Source of the DNA: Streptomyces angustmyceticus
GTDB lineage: Bacteria; Actinomycetota; Actinomycetes; Streptomycetales; Streptomycetaceae
Assembly (NCBI RefSeq): GCF_019933235.1
Contig: NZ_CP082945.1
Location: 1,488,001 to 1,552,000, forward strand
Length of the DNA stretch: 64,000 bases
Reading direction: 5' to 3'
Shown: piece by piece, positions 16,886 through 25,296 of the stretch
How the letters are laid out: every line of letters starts with the position of its first letter
How positions within the stretch are numbered: the first letter of the stretch is position 1
Translations under genes and position numbers: made by a program
The notes under the pieces: generated by a model
Database searches by the model: none
What the model saw: only the letters and a program-made list of their open reading frames with translations
What the model was told of the DNA's origin: nothing

Positions 16886-18922
16886 ATGACTGAGCGTCAG
16901 AAGGATCGTCCGTGGCTGATGCGGACCTACGCCGGCCACTCCACCGCCGAGGCGTCCAACGAGCTGTACCGGCGTAATCTCGCCAAGGGCCAGACGGGTC
17001 TGTCGGTCGCGTTCGACCTCCCGACGCAGACCGGTTACGACCCCGACCACATCCTCGCCCGCGGCGAGGTCGGCCGGGTCGGGGTCCCGGTGTCCCACCT
17101 CGGCGACATGCGACGGCTGTTCCAGGACATACCCCTGGACCAGATGAACACCTCGATGACCATCAACGCGACGGCCATGTGGCTGCTGGCGCTGTACGAG
17201 GTGGTCGCCGAGGAGCAGGGTGCCGACATCTCCAAGCTGTCGGGGACGACGCAGAACGACATCGTCAAGGAGTACCTCTCGCGCGGGACGCACGTCTTCC
17301 CGCCGGGACCCTCGCTCCGGCTGACCACCGACATGATCACGTACACGGTGGCGCACATCCCCAAGTGGAACCCGATCAACATCTGCAGCTACCACCTGCA
17401 GGAGGCGGGGGCCACACCGGTCCAGGAGATCGCCTACGCCATGTCCACCGCCATCGCGGTGCTGGACGCGGTACGGGACTCCGGGCAGGTGCCGCCGGAG
17501 AAGTTCGGTGATGTCGTGGCCCGTATCTCGTTCTTCGTGAACGCCGGCGTCCGCTTCGTCGAGGAGATGTGCAAGATGCGCGCCTTCGGCCGCATCTGGG
17601 ACAAGATCACCCGCGAGCGCTACGGCATCGAGAACGACAAGCAGCGCCGGTTCCGCTACGGCGTCCAGGTCAACTCGCTCGGCCTGACCGAGGCGCAGCC
17701 GGAGAACAACGTCCAGCGGATCGTCCTGGAGATGCTGGCCGTCACGCTCTCCAAGGACGCCCGCGCCCGCGCCGTGCAGCTCCCCGCCTGGAACGAGGCG
17801 CTGGGGCTGCCGCGGCCCTGGGACCAGCAGTGGTCGCTGCGCATCCAGCAGGTCCTCGCCCACGAGAGCGACCTGCTGGAGTACGAGGACATCTTCGCCG
17901 GCTCGCACGTCATCGAGGCCAAGGTCGACGCCCTGGTCGAGGACTGCCTGGCGGAGATCGAGCGGATCCAGGAGATGGGCGGCGCGATGGCCGCGGTGGA
18001 GTCCGGCTACCTCAAGTCGCAGCTGGTCACCGCGCACGCCGAGCGGCGGGCCCGGATCGAGGCCGGCGAGGAGAAGATCGTCGGCGTCAACTGCTTCGAG
18101 GGCACCGAGCCCAACCCGCTCACCGCGGACCTCGACACCGCGATCATGACCGTCGACCCGGCCAACGAGGCGCGCGTGGTGCAGGCCCTGCACGAGTGGC
18201 GGGACAACCGCGACGAGGTCCGGGCGCAGGACGCGCTCTCGGCACTGAAGAAGACCGCGGCCGGCGACGGCAACCTCTTCGCGGCCACCCTGGAGTGCGC
18301 CCGCGCCGGCGTGACGACCGGCGAGTGGGCCTGGGCGCTGCGGGACGTCTTCGGCGAGTTCCGGGCCCCCACGGGCGTCTCCAGCGCTCCCCTGGCGGTC
18401 GCCGCCGAGGAGGGCAGCCCGCTCGCCGAGGTCCGCGAGAAGGTCGCCAAGACCGCCGCCGAACTCGGCAGCGGAAAGCTGCGGCTGCTGGTCGGCAAGC
18501 CCGGCCTGGACGGCCACAGCAACGGTGCCGAGCAGATCGCCGTACGGGCCAGGGACGCCGGCTTCGAGGTGATCTACCAGGGCATCCGGCTGACCCCGGA
18601 GCAGATCGTCTCGGCCGCGGTCGCCGAGGACGTGCACTGCGTGGGCCTGTCGATCCTGTCCGGCTCGCACGCCGAGCTGGTCCCGGACGTCCTGGACCGG
18701 CTGCGGCGCACCGGCGTCGACACCACTCCCGGGCCTGGCGGCCCTCCCATACCGGTGATCGTCGGCGGCATCATCCCCTCCGCCGATGCGGCAGCGCTCC
18801 GGGAAGCCGGAGTGGCGGCCGTGTTCACCCCCAAGGACTTCGGTATTACGGAGATCATCGGCCGTATCGTCGACGAGATCCGGAAAGCGAACCAGCTCGA
18901 CCCCCTGGAGGTCCCCGCATGA
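16886..18922 (+). CDS. meaA: Ethylmalonyl-CoA mutase (MeaA), coenzyme B12 dependent
   Basis: 678 residues. The N-terminal TIM barrel carries the mutase-family start MRTYAGHSTAEASNELYRRN and SVAFDLPTQTGYD; the C-terminal B12 domain has the base-off motif D-x-H-x-x-G (D542, H544) in GLDGHSNG, followed by GLSILSGSH and VGGIIP. It isomerises ethylmalonyl-CoA to methylsuccinyl-CoA. The length and single-chain arrangement match MeaA rather than methylmalonyl-CoA mutase large/small subunits. 38 bp after ccr; overlaps the next gene by 4 bp (ATGA). Confidence 0.95.
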   Translation: MTERQKDRPWLMRTYAGHSTAEASNELYRRNLAKGQTGLSVAFDLPTQTGYDPDHILARGEVGRVGVPVSHLGDMRRLFQDIPLDQMNTSMTINATAMWLLALYEVVAEEQGADISKLSGTTQNDIVKEYLSRGTHVFPPGPSLRLTTDMITYTVAHIPKWNPINICSYHLQEAGATPVQEIAYAMSTAIAVLDAVRDSGQVPPEKFGDVVARISFFVNAGVRFVEEMCKMRAFGRIWDKITRERYGIENDKQRRFRYGVQVNSLGLTEAQPENNVQRIVLEMLAVTLSKDARARAVQLPAWNEALGLPRPWDQQWSLRIQQVLAHESDLLEYEDIFAGSHVIEAKVDALVEDCLAEIERIQEMGGAMAAVESGYLKSQLVTAHAERRARIEAGEEKIVGVNCFEGTEPNPLTADLDTAIMTVDPANEARVVQALHEWRDNRDEVRAQDALSALKKTAAGDGNLFAATLECARAGVTTGEWAWALRDVFGEFRAPTGVSSAPLAVAAEEGSPLAEVREKVAKTAAELGSGKLRLLVGKPGLDGHSNGAEQIAVRARDAGFEVIYQGIRLTPEQIVSAAVAEDVHCVGLSILSGSHAELVPDVLDRLRRTGVDTTPGPGGPPIPVIVGGIIPSADAAALREAGVAAVFTPKDFGITEIIGRIVDEIRKANQLDPLEVPA

Positions 18923-19893
18923 CCGAGGCCGCACCCCCGGTGTCCCGGCTGCGCCCGCGCCGCTCCTGTCTCGCGGTCCCCGGCAGCAACCCGCGCTTCC
19001 TGGAGAAGGCCCAGGGCCTCCCGGCCGACCAGGTCTTCCTGGACCTGGAGGACGCCTGTGCGCCGCTCGCCAAGGAGGGCGCCCGCCACCACATCGTCGA
19101 GGCGCTGAACGAGGGCGACTGGACGGGCAAGACCCGGGTCGTACGGGTCAACGACTGGACGACGCACTGGACCTACCGGGACGTCATCACGGTCGTCGAG
19201 GGCGCGGGGCAGAACCTCGACTGCATCATGCTGCCGAAGGTCCAGGACGCCCAGCAGATCGTGGCGCTGGACCTGCTGCTGACGCAGATCGAGAAGACCA
19301 TGGGCTTCGAGGCCGGCCGGATCGGTATCGAGGCACAGATCGAGAACGCCAAGGGCCTGGTGAACGTCGACGCGATCGCCGGTGCCTCACCGCGCCTGGA
19401 GACCATCATCTTCGGCCCGGCCGACTTCATGGCCTCCATCAACATGAAGTCCCTGGTGGTCGGCGAGCAGCCGCCCGGCTATGGCGCGGATGCCTATCAC
19501 TACATTCTGATGCGCATTCTGATGGCGGCACGCACCTACGATCTGCAGGCCATCGACGGCCCGTACCTTCAGATCAAGAATATTGACGGGTATCGCGAGG
19601 TCGCCGGCCGCGCCGCCGCCCTCGGCTTCGACGGCAAGTGGGTGCTGCACCCGGGTCAGGTCGAGGCCGCCAACGAGGTGTTCTCCCCCTCCCAGGAGGA
19701 CTACGACCACGCCGAGCTGATCCTGGACGCCTACGAGTACCACACCTCGGAGGCGGGCGGGGCCAAGGGCTCCGCGATGCTCGGCGACGAGATGATCGAC
19801 GAGGCGAGCCGGAAGATGGCGCTGGTCATCGCCGGCAAGGGCCGGGCCGCCGGCATGGCCCGCAGTTCCAAGTTCGAGGCCCCGGAGGCATAA
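18919..19893 (+). CDS. CitE/HpcH-like CoA-ester lyase (malyl-CoA / beta-methylmalyl-CoA lyase)
   Basis: 324 residues. The HpcH/HpaI-CitE fold is shown by RSCLAVPGSNPRFLEKA, the metal-binding FLDLEDACAP, and the IGIEAQIENAKGL and IIFGPADFMASI segments. In this operon it should cleave beta-methylmalyl-CoA to glyoxylate and propionyl-CoA and possibly malyl-CoA to glyoxylate and acetyl-CoA (Mcl1-type). Start ATG 18919 overlaps the meaA stop (ATGA), so the two are translationally coupled; the much longer open frame upstream is a shadow of meaA. Confidence 0.9.
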   Translation: MTEAAPPVSRLRPRRSCLAVPGSNPRFLEKAQGLPADQVFLDLEDACAPLAKEGARHHIVEALNEGDWTGKTRVVRVNDWTTHWTYRDVITVVEGAGQNLDCIMLPKVQDAQQIVALDLLLTQIEKTMGFEAGRIGIEAQIENAKGLVNVDAIAGASPRLETIIFGPADFMASINMKSLVVGEQPPGYGADAYHYILMRILMAARTYDLQAIDGPYLQIKNIDGYREVAGRAAALGFDGKWVLHPGQVEAANEVFSPSQEDYDHAELILDAYEYHTSEAGGAKGSAMLGDEMIDEASRKMALVIAGKGRAAGMARSSKFEAPEA

Positions 19894-19898
19894 GCACC

Positions 19899-20423
19899 AT
19901 GCAGTTCGGCCGTACCTATGAAGAGTTCACCGTCGGCGATGTGTACAAGCACTGGCCGGGGAAGACCGTCACCGAATACGACGACCACCTCTTCTGCCTG
20001 CTCACGATGAACCACCACCCGCTGCACATGGACAGCAACTACGCCGAGCGGACCACCGACTTCGGCAAGAACGTCGTCGTCGGCAACTACATCTACTCGC
20101 TGCTGCTGGGCATGTCGGTGCCCGACGTCTCCGGGAAGGCCATCGCCAACCTGGAGATCGAGTCGCTGAAGCACGTGGCGCCCACCTTCCACGGCGACAC
20201 GATCTACGGCGAGACCACCGTGCTCGACAAGACGCCCTCCCGCTCCAAGACGGACCGCGGCATCGTGCACGTGGAGACCAAGGGCTACAAGCAGGACGGC
20301 ACCCTGGTCTGCGTCTTCCGGCGCAAGGTCATGGTCCCCACGGCCACCTACATCAAGGAGCGCGGCGGCGAGCAGCCCGGCCGCCCGGAGCTGCAGGCCC
20401 CGCCGGCCAAGAAGGAGAAGTAG
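19899..20423 (+). CDS. MaoC-like hydratase (probable mesaconyl-CoA hydratase)
   Basis: 174 residues, one hot-dog domain. The MaoC signature is seen as GDVYKHWPGKTVTEYDDHLFC and the catalytic-type stretch NHHPLHMDSNYAERT; the IYGETTVLDKTPSRS strand follows. In the ethylmalonyl-CoA pathway it would hydrate mesaconyl-C1-CoA to beta-methylmalyl-CoA. The proteobacterial mesaconyl-CoA hydratase is a double-length protein, so this is the short actinobacterial version. Start ATG 19899 has GGAGG ten bases upstream, overlapping the end of the lyase gene. Two bases separate it from the next gene. Confidence 0.88.
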   Translation: MQFGRTYEEFTVGDVYKHWPGKTVTEYDDHLFCLLTMNHHPLHMDSNYAERTTDFGKNVVVGNYIYSLLLGMSVPDVSGKAIANLEIESLKHVAPTFHGDTIYGETTVLDKTPSRSKTDRGIVHVETKGYKQDGTLVCVFRRKVMVPTATYIKERGGEQPGRPELQAPPAKKEK

Positions 20424-20425
20424 CC

Positions 20426-21631
20426 ATGACCCGTCTCGCGCAGACCGAGGGCCTGACCGACATCCAGCGGGAAATCCTCTCCACCGTCCGCGACTTCGTG
20501 GACAAGGAGATCATTCCGGTCGCCACGGAACTGGAGCACCGCGACGAGTACCCGTCGCAGATCGTCGAGGGCCTGAAGGAACTCGGCGTGTTCGGCCTGA
20601 TGATCCCCGAGGAGTACGGCGGGCTGGGCGAGTCGCTGCTCACCTACGCGCTGACCGTCGAGGAGATCGCCCGCGGCTGGATGAGCGTCTCGGGCATCAT
20701 CAACACCCACTTCATCGTGGCGTACATGCTCAAGCAGCACGGCACGCAGGAGCAGAAGGACTACTTCCTGCCGAAGATGGCGGCCGGTGAGATCCGGGGC
20801 GCCTTCTCGATGTCGGAGCCGGCGCTGGGCTCGGACGTTTCGGCCATTTCCTCCAAGGGTGTCCGCGACGGCGACGAGTACGTCCTCAACGGCCAGAAGA
20901 TGTGGCTCACCAACGGCGGTTCGTCCACCCTCGTCGCGGTGCTGTGCCGGACGGACGAGGGCCACCCGGAGGGCACCGCGCCGCACAAGTCGATGACGAC
21001 CTTCCTCGTGGAGAAGGAGGCCGGCTTCGGCGAGGTGCGCCCCGGTCTCACCATTCCGGGCAAGATCGACAAGATGGGCTACAAGGGCGTCGACACCACC
21101 GAGCTGATCATGGACGGGCTGCGGATCCCGGCCGATCGGGTGCTCGGCGGCGAGACCGGACGTGGCTTCTATCACATGATGGACGGCGTCGAGGTCGGCC
21201 GGGTGAATGTGGCGGCCCGCGGCTGCGGTGTGGCACAGCGCGCGTTCGAGCTGGGTGTTTCGTACGCGCAGCAGCGACACACCTTCGGCAAGCCGATCGC
21301 CCAGCACCAGGCCATCCAGTTCAAACTGGCGGAAATGGCGACAAAGGTCGAAGCGGCGCATGCGATGATGGTTAATGCCGCTCGCAAAAAGGACTCGGGC
21401 CAGCGAAACGACCTCGAAGCGGGCATGGCGAAGTACCTGGCCTCCGAGTACTGCAAGGAGGTAGTGGAAGACGCTTTCCGCATCCACGGCGGTTACGGCT
21501 TCTCCAAGGAGTACGAGATCGAGCGGCTCTACCGCGAGGCCCCGATGCTCCTGATCGGCGAAGGAACCGCCGAGATCCAGAAAATGATCATTGGGCGACG
21601 GCTACTCGAGGAGTACCGGATCCAGGGCTGA
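20426..21631 (+). CDS. Acyl-CoA dehydrogenase family (probable methylsuccinyl-CoA dehydrogenase)
   Basis: 401 residues, FAD-dependent acyl-CoA dehydrogenase fold: FSMSEPALGSDVSAI for flavin contact, WLTNGG, and LLIGEGTAEIQKMIIGR, whose Glu in I-G-E-G-T stands at the catalytic-base position. By operon position it oxidises methylsuccinyl-CoA to mesaconyl-CoA. The alphaproteobacterial enzyme is ~550 residues; the ~400-residue form is what accompanies meaA in streptomycetes. GGAG eight bases before ATG. Last gene of the ccr operon; 170 bp with a fresh promoter separate it from psd. Confidence 0.9.
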   Translation: MTRLAQTEGLTDIQREILSTVRDFVDKEIIPVATELEHRDEYPSQIVEGLKELGVFGLMIPEEYGGLGESLLTYALTVEEIARGWMSVSGIINTHFIVAYMLKQHGTQEQKDYFLPKMAAGEIRGAFSMSEPALGSDVSAISSKGVRDGDEYVLNGQKMWLTNGGSSTLVAVLCRTDEGHPEGTAPHKSMTTFLVEKEAGFGEVRPGLTIPGKIDKMGYKGVDTTELIMDGLRIPADRVLGGETGRGFYHMMDGVEVGRVNVAARGCGVAQRAFELGVSYAQQRHTFGKPIAQHQAIQFKLAEMATKVEAAHAMMVNAARKKDSGQRNDLEAGMAKYLASEYCKEVVEDAFRIHGGYGFSKEYEIERLYREAPMLLIGEGTAEIQKMIIGRRLLEEYRIQG

Positions 21632-21711
21632 ACGTCCCGTTCGGGGTGCTTTGTCCTAGACGAAGATCACACCCCGTCATCGTTCTTCGGCCACGGATTG
21701 GCTCTGGCTCT

Positions 21712-21742
21712 TGGCCAGTTGCCGCTTGTAACCGATAGCATC
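21712..21742 (+). promoter_or_regulatory. Probable promoter of psd-pssA
   Basis: In the 170-bp gap after the dehydrogenase, TTGGCC near 21712 and TAGCAT near 21737 are 18-19 bp apart and match the streptomycete -35/-10 pattern. That would give the phospholipid genes a supply of transcripts separate from the ccr operon. Confidence 0.45.
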
Positions 21743-21801
21743 CCCGGAAAGCCGCCGTCCCCCGTATCCATACGCGGCATCCTCCGCTACGAAGGTCATC
21801 C

Positions 21802-22449
21802 ATGCCCCACAGCCAATCCTCTGCATCACGCGGTAGCGTCCGCCTCGCGCGCGGAGCGTCGCCGTGGCTCCTGCCGACCGTTGCCACGGCAGCGGTCAGC
21901 CTCGCCCGGTCCCGCCGGTCGGGACGCTGGGCCGCCGTTGCCGTGCCCACCACCGCACTGGCGGCGGGCATGCTGTGGTTCTTCCGCGACCCGGAGCGGG
22001 AGATCGCTCAGGGCCGCGTCATCTCCCCGGCCGACGGCGTGGTGCAGAGCATCATGCCGTGGAAGGACGGGCGCACCCGCGTCGCGATCTTCATGAGCCC
22101 GCTGAACGTCCACGTCAACCGCGCGCCGCTGGCCGGCACGGTGACGTCCGTGGAGCACATCCCCGGCGGGTTCGTCCCGGCGTTCAACAAGGAGAGCGAG
22201 AACAACGAGCGGGTGGTCTGGCACTTCGACACCGAGCTCGGCGACATCGAGATGGTGCAGATCGCCGGCGCGGTGGCCCGCCGCATCGTCCCCTACGTGC
22301 CCCAGGGCACCAAGGTCGAGCAGGGCGAGCGGATCGGGCTGATCCGTTTCGGCTCGCGCGTCGACGTCTACCTCCCGGAAGGCGTCGAGGCCGCGGTCGA
22401 GGTCGGCCAGGCCACTACCGCGGGGGTGACACGCCTTGACCGTGATTGA
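21802..22449 (+). CDS. psd: Phosphatidylserine decarboxylase, short form
   Basis: 215 residues. After an N-terminal membrane-associated stretch (about 40-61) it has the decarboxylase core WFFRDPEREIAQGRVISPADG, the metal/active region IFMSPLNVHVNRAP and HFNKESENNER-like segment, and the autocleavage site G-S in IRFGSRVDVYLP, where the pyruvoyl group forms. It converts phosphatidylserine to phosphatidylethanolamine at the membrane. Short type as in archaea and actinobacteria (the E. coli enzyme is ~320). Overlaps pssA by 14 bp, so both steps of phosphatidylethanolamine synthesis are co-translated. Confidence 0.93.
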   Translation: MPHSQSSASRGSVRLARGASPWLLPTVATAAVSLARSRRSGRWAAVAVPTTALAAGMLWFFRDPEREIAQGRVISPADGVVQSIMPWKDGRTRVAIFMSPLNVHVNRAPLAGTVTSVEHIPGGFVPAFNKESENNERVVWHFDTELGDIEMVQIAGAVARRIVPYVPQGTKVEQGERIGLIRFGSRVDVYLPEGVEAAVEVGQATTAGVTRLDRD

Positions 22450-23296
22450 TCCCGAGACACAGGCGGGCTGGGCGCCCGAGACCGACGAGGACGAGGACGA
22501 CATGCCGCTGTCCACGCGGCTGTCGATAGCGGACACCCTCACCCTCGGCAACGCGATCTGCGGCTTCATGGCCGTGTACTTCACGACCACCGGGGTCCTC
22601 ATCCCGCATCTGACGGGCACCGACGACGGCGGGATGGCCCGGCACAGTGCGGCGATGGCCGTGATCCTGATGCTGCTCGCGTCGGTCTTCGACCTCTTCG
22701 ACGGTCTGGTGGCGCGCAAGCTGCGGGCCTCGGCGATGGGGGCCGAGCTCGACAACCTCTCCGACCTGATCAGCTTCGGCCTGGCGCCCGCGTACTTCGT
22801 CGTGACCTGGGGCATGGTCGCCCAGGACGCGCACCAGCGGGTGTCGGTGGTGGCCGCGGTCGTGGTGCTGCTGGCGGTGGTGCTCCGGCTCGCGCGGTTC
22901 TCCTGCGTCACCCTGCGTGACGGCATCTTCCAGGGCATGCCGAGCCCGTTCGGCGCCCTGACCGTCGTCGCCATCGTGCTGCTGGAGCTGCCGTTCGTGC
23001 CGACGCTGCTGGCGATCGTCGGGGTGGCCTGGCTGATGGTGAGCCGGGTCGAGTACCCCAAGCCGCGGGGCCGGCTCGCGGTGGCGATGCTCAGCTGGAT
23101 CGTGCTCAGCATGGGCATGCTCGCGGCCTGGGCGCTGGACGCCCCCGGCGGCCAGCTGCTGCTGCAGACCGGCTGTGCCCTGCAGGTGGTCATGGGCGCG
23201 ATGATCCCGCTGTTCGCGACGGCCCGGAGGGTCAACACCTTCCGCGACAACCGCCGCGAGTCGCGGGCCGAGTCCCGCGCCGCACAGCTCCCCTAG
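22436..23296 (+). CDS. pssA: CDP-diacylglycerol-serine O-phosphatidyltransferase
   Basis: 286 residues, six to eight hydrophobic helices. The CDP-alcohol phosphatidyltransferase signature is intact: D-G-L-V-A-R, seven residues, G-x3-D-x3-D in FDLFDGLVARKLRASAMG and the following AELDNLSD. It makes phosphatidylserine from CDP-diacylglycerol and serine; psd upstream uses the product. The best start is TTG 22436 with GGGGGTGA upstream, overlapping psd; GTG 22442 is an alternative. A charged Asp/Glu-rich N-tail precedes the first helix. Ends before a very strong terminator. Confidence 0.93.
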   Translation: MTVIDPETQAGWAPETDEDEDDMPLSTRLSIADTLTLGNAICGFMAVYFTTTGVLIPHLTGTDDGGMARHSAAMAVILMLLASVFDLFDGLVARKLRASAMGAELDNLSDLISFGLAPAYFVVTWGMVAQDAHQRVSVVAAVVVLLAVVLRLARFSCVTLRDGIFQGMPSPFGALTVVAIVLLELPFVPTLLAIVGVAWLMVSRVEYPKPRGRLAVAMLSWIVLSMGMLAAWALDAPGGQLLLQTGCALQVVMGAMIPLFATARRVNTFRDNRRESRAESRAAQLP

Positions 23297-23302
23297 CGAG
23301 AA

Positions 23303-23360
23303 CCACGAACGCCGCGGGCCCCGAGCGAATTCTTTCGCCCGGGGCCCGCGGCGTTCGTGG
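23303..23360. terminator. Bidirectional terminator between pssA and glycerate kinase
   Basis: A perfect 20-bp stem: 23303-23322 pairs with 23341-23360 (left arm begins CCACGAACGCC), with an 18-nt loop whose centre can also pair (GCGAA with TTCGC). It lies between two convergent genes and serves both. Confidence 0.9.
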
Positions 23361-23393
23361 TGGGTGCGGCCCGCGCCCGGGCCGCACCGCGCC

Positions 23394-24551
23394 TCAGACC
23401 AGGAAGTCCCGCGCCAGCTGCTCCGCCGCCCGCTCCAGCAGCGGGCCCGCCTCGGCCATGCAGCGGGCCGGGTCGGGCTCCAGATCCGTCAGGGCGTAGG
23501 CCCGCCGGATGCCGGCCGCGGCGAGCGCCTCGGGCGGCAGCTGGAGACGGCCGCAGACCGCGGCCACGTCCAGGCCCGCCGCCCGGGCCGCGGCGGCGAC
23601 CCCGGCCGGGGCCTTGCCGTGCAGCGTCTGGGTGTCGAGCGAGCCCTCGCCGGTGACGACGAAGCCGGCTTTCGCCAGCGCCGGGGCGAAGCCCAGGACG
23701 TCGAGCATCACGTCGATGCCCGGCCGGAACGTCGCGTCCAGGCCGACCAGCGCGCCGTAGCCGATGCCTCCCGCGGCGCCCGCGCCCGGCGCCGAGGCGG
23801 CCTCCGCGGCCTTCGGGCCCACCGCGCGCCCCAGCACCTCGGCGTAGTGCGCCAGCGCGGCGTCCAGCGCGGCCACGTCCTCCTCGCTCGCGCCCTTCTG
23901 CGGGCCGTAGACCGCCGGGGCACCCTTGGGACCCGTGAGCGGGTTGTCGACGTCGCTGGCGAGCACGATCTCCGTCGTCGCCAGCCGGGGGTCGAGCCCC
24001 GACAGGTCGGCCGTGGCCAGGTCGCGCAGCGGGCCGCCGCCGGGGGCGACCGGCGCGCCGTCCGCGTCCAGGAACCGGGCGCCCAGCGCCGCCAGCATGC
24101 CCGCGCCGCCGTCGGTCGTGGCGCTGCCGCCGACGCCGAAGACGATCGAGGTCGCGCCCGCGTCGAGCGCCGCGCGCAGCAGCTCGCCGGTGCCGTAGGT
24201 GGTCGCCGTCAGGGGCGCGAAGACGCCCGCCGGGAGGTGCTGGAGCCCGGAGGCCTCCGCCATCTCCACCACCGCCGTGCCCTCGGCGCGCAGCGCGAAG
24301 GTCGCGGTCACCGGCGCTCCGGTCGGGCCGGTGACCCGTGCCTCGTGACGGGTGAAGCCGGCCGCGAGCGCCGCCGCGACCGTCCCGTCGCCGCCGTCCG
24401 CGACCGGGACGGCCGCGACGTCCAGACCGGGTACCACGCGCCGGAGACCGGCCGTGACGTGCTCGGCGACCTCGACGGCCGTGAGCGAGCCCTTGAATTT
24501 GTCCGCGGCGATCAGCACCTGTGCCGACGGTGTCCTTGCTGCGTCCGCCAC
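23394..24551 (-). CDS. Glycerate kinase (GlxK/GarK family)
   Basis: 385 residues, normal for the family. It opens with VLIAADKFKGSLTA, followed by VPVADGGDGTVAA, a GGSATTDGGAGML loop near the middle and VTGEGSLDTQTLHGKAP towards the end, all characteristic of class I glycerate kinases. It phosphorylates D-glycerate with ATP and would link glyoxylate or glycerate made by neighbouring pathways to central metabolism. Start GTG 24551 with AAGGGG upstream; the open frame extends to 24629 without a ribosome site. Confidence 0.92.
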   Translation of the reverse strand: MADAARTPSAQVLIAADKFKGSLTAVEVAEHVTAGLRRVVPGLDVAAVPVADGGDGTVAAALAAGFTRHEARVTGPTGAPVTATFALRAEGTAVVEMAEASGLQHLPAGVFAPLTATTYGTGELLRAALDAGATSIVFGVGGSATTDGGAGMLAALGARFLDADGAPVAPGGGPLRDLATADLSGLDPRLATTEIVLASDVDNPLTGPKGAPAVYGPQKGASEEDVAALDAALAHYAEVLGRAVGPKAAEAASAPGAGAAGGIGYGALVGLDATFRPGIDVMLDVLGFAPALAKAGFVVTGEGSLDTQTLHGKAPAGVAAAARAAGLDVAAVCGRLQLPPEALAAAGIRRAYALTDLEPDPARCMAEAGPLLERAAEQLARDFLV

Positions 24552-24708
24552 CGTGTTTCCCCTTGCTTTTTGTACGGGCAGTCGCGCCGCTGTGACCCTA
24601 TCCGGCGCGGGGCCCGGCGAACAGGGCACTCGGGCCGGCGGCGCCGCAGAGTGCCCCGGGTCGCCGCGGAGAACCGCACGGCCGCCGGCCAGCCCTTAGG
24701 CTCACGCC

Positions 24709-25206
24709 GTGACCACCATGGACTACGCCACGTACATCGCCGGTCTGCCCCGTGTGCTCGCGGGCGCGGCCGTCCTCTTCCGCGACGCGGAGGGCCGTCT
24801 GCTGCTCGTGGAGCCCAATTACCGCGACACCTGGGTCCTGCCGGGCGGCACGGTCGAGTCGGACCAGGGCGAGTCGCCCCGGCAGGCCGCCCGGCGGGAG
24901 ACCGCGGAGGAGATCGGCCTGGACGTCGAGCCGGGCCGGCTGCTGACCGTCGACTGGGTGCGCGGCAAGGAGCGGCCGCCGCTGGTGTCGTACCTCTACG
25001 ACGGCGGGGTGCTGGACGCCGCGCGGCTGTCCGCGATCCGCGTCCAGGAGGAGGAGCTGCTGTCCTGGCGCATGGTGCACTGGGACGAGGCCCAGACCCT
25101 GGTCAACCGCGACCTGGCGCTGCGCATCGGCGCCGCCCTGAAGGCCCTCGCGGACGGCGGCGGCCCGGCGGAACTGGAGGACGGCGTACCCCCGCACCGG
25201 GGCTGA
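24709..25206 (+). CDS. Nudix hydrolase
   Basis: 165 residues. The Nudix box is readable as GGTVESDQGESPRQAARRET followed by A-E-E-I-G-L, with R-E-x-x-E-E-x-G exact but two extra residues in the first loop (G-x7-E instead of G-x5-E). It should hydrolyse a nucleoside diphosphate linked to another group; the substrate is not readable. GTG 24709 is chosen because TAGGCT at 24697-24702 stands 6 nt upstream, indicating a leaderless mRNA; an ATG three codons in is possible. Divergent from glycerate kinase. Confidence 0.88.
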   Translation: MTTMDYATYIAGLPRVLAGAAVLFRDAEGRLLLVEPNYRDTWVLPGGTVESDQGESPRQAARRETAEEIGLDVEPGRLLTVDWVRGKERPPLVSYLYDGGVLDAARLSAIRVQEEELLSWRMVHWDEAQTLVNRDLALRIGAALKALADGGGPAELEDGVPPHRG

Positions 25207-25215
25207 CGGTGCGTC

Positions 25216-25241
25216 GGGGCGGGCGGGGGGCGGGCGGGGGG
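25216..25241 (+). other. Potential G-quadruplex, five G-tracts with single-base loops
   Basis: G4-C-G3-C-G6-C-G3-C-G6 within 26 bp, just after the Nudix stop and ~55 bp before the SGNH hydrolase start. Single-nucleotide loops give the most stable parallel quadruplexes. It would lie in the non-template strand at about -55 to -80. Confidence 0.6.
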
Positions 25242-25296
25242 CGTCCGGGCCGGAAAATGGTGTGTGGAGCGGGCGTCCGGTTGACAGGCTGGGGGC

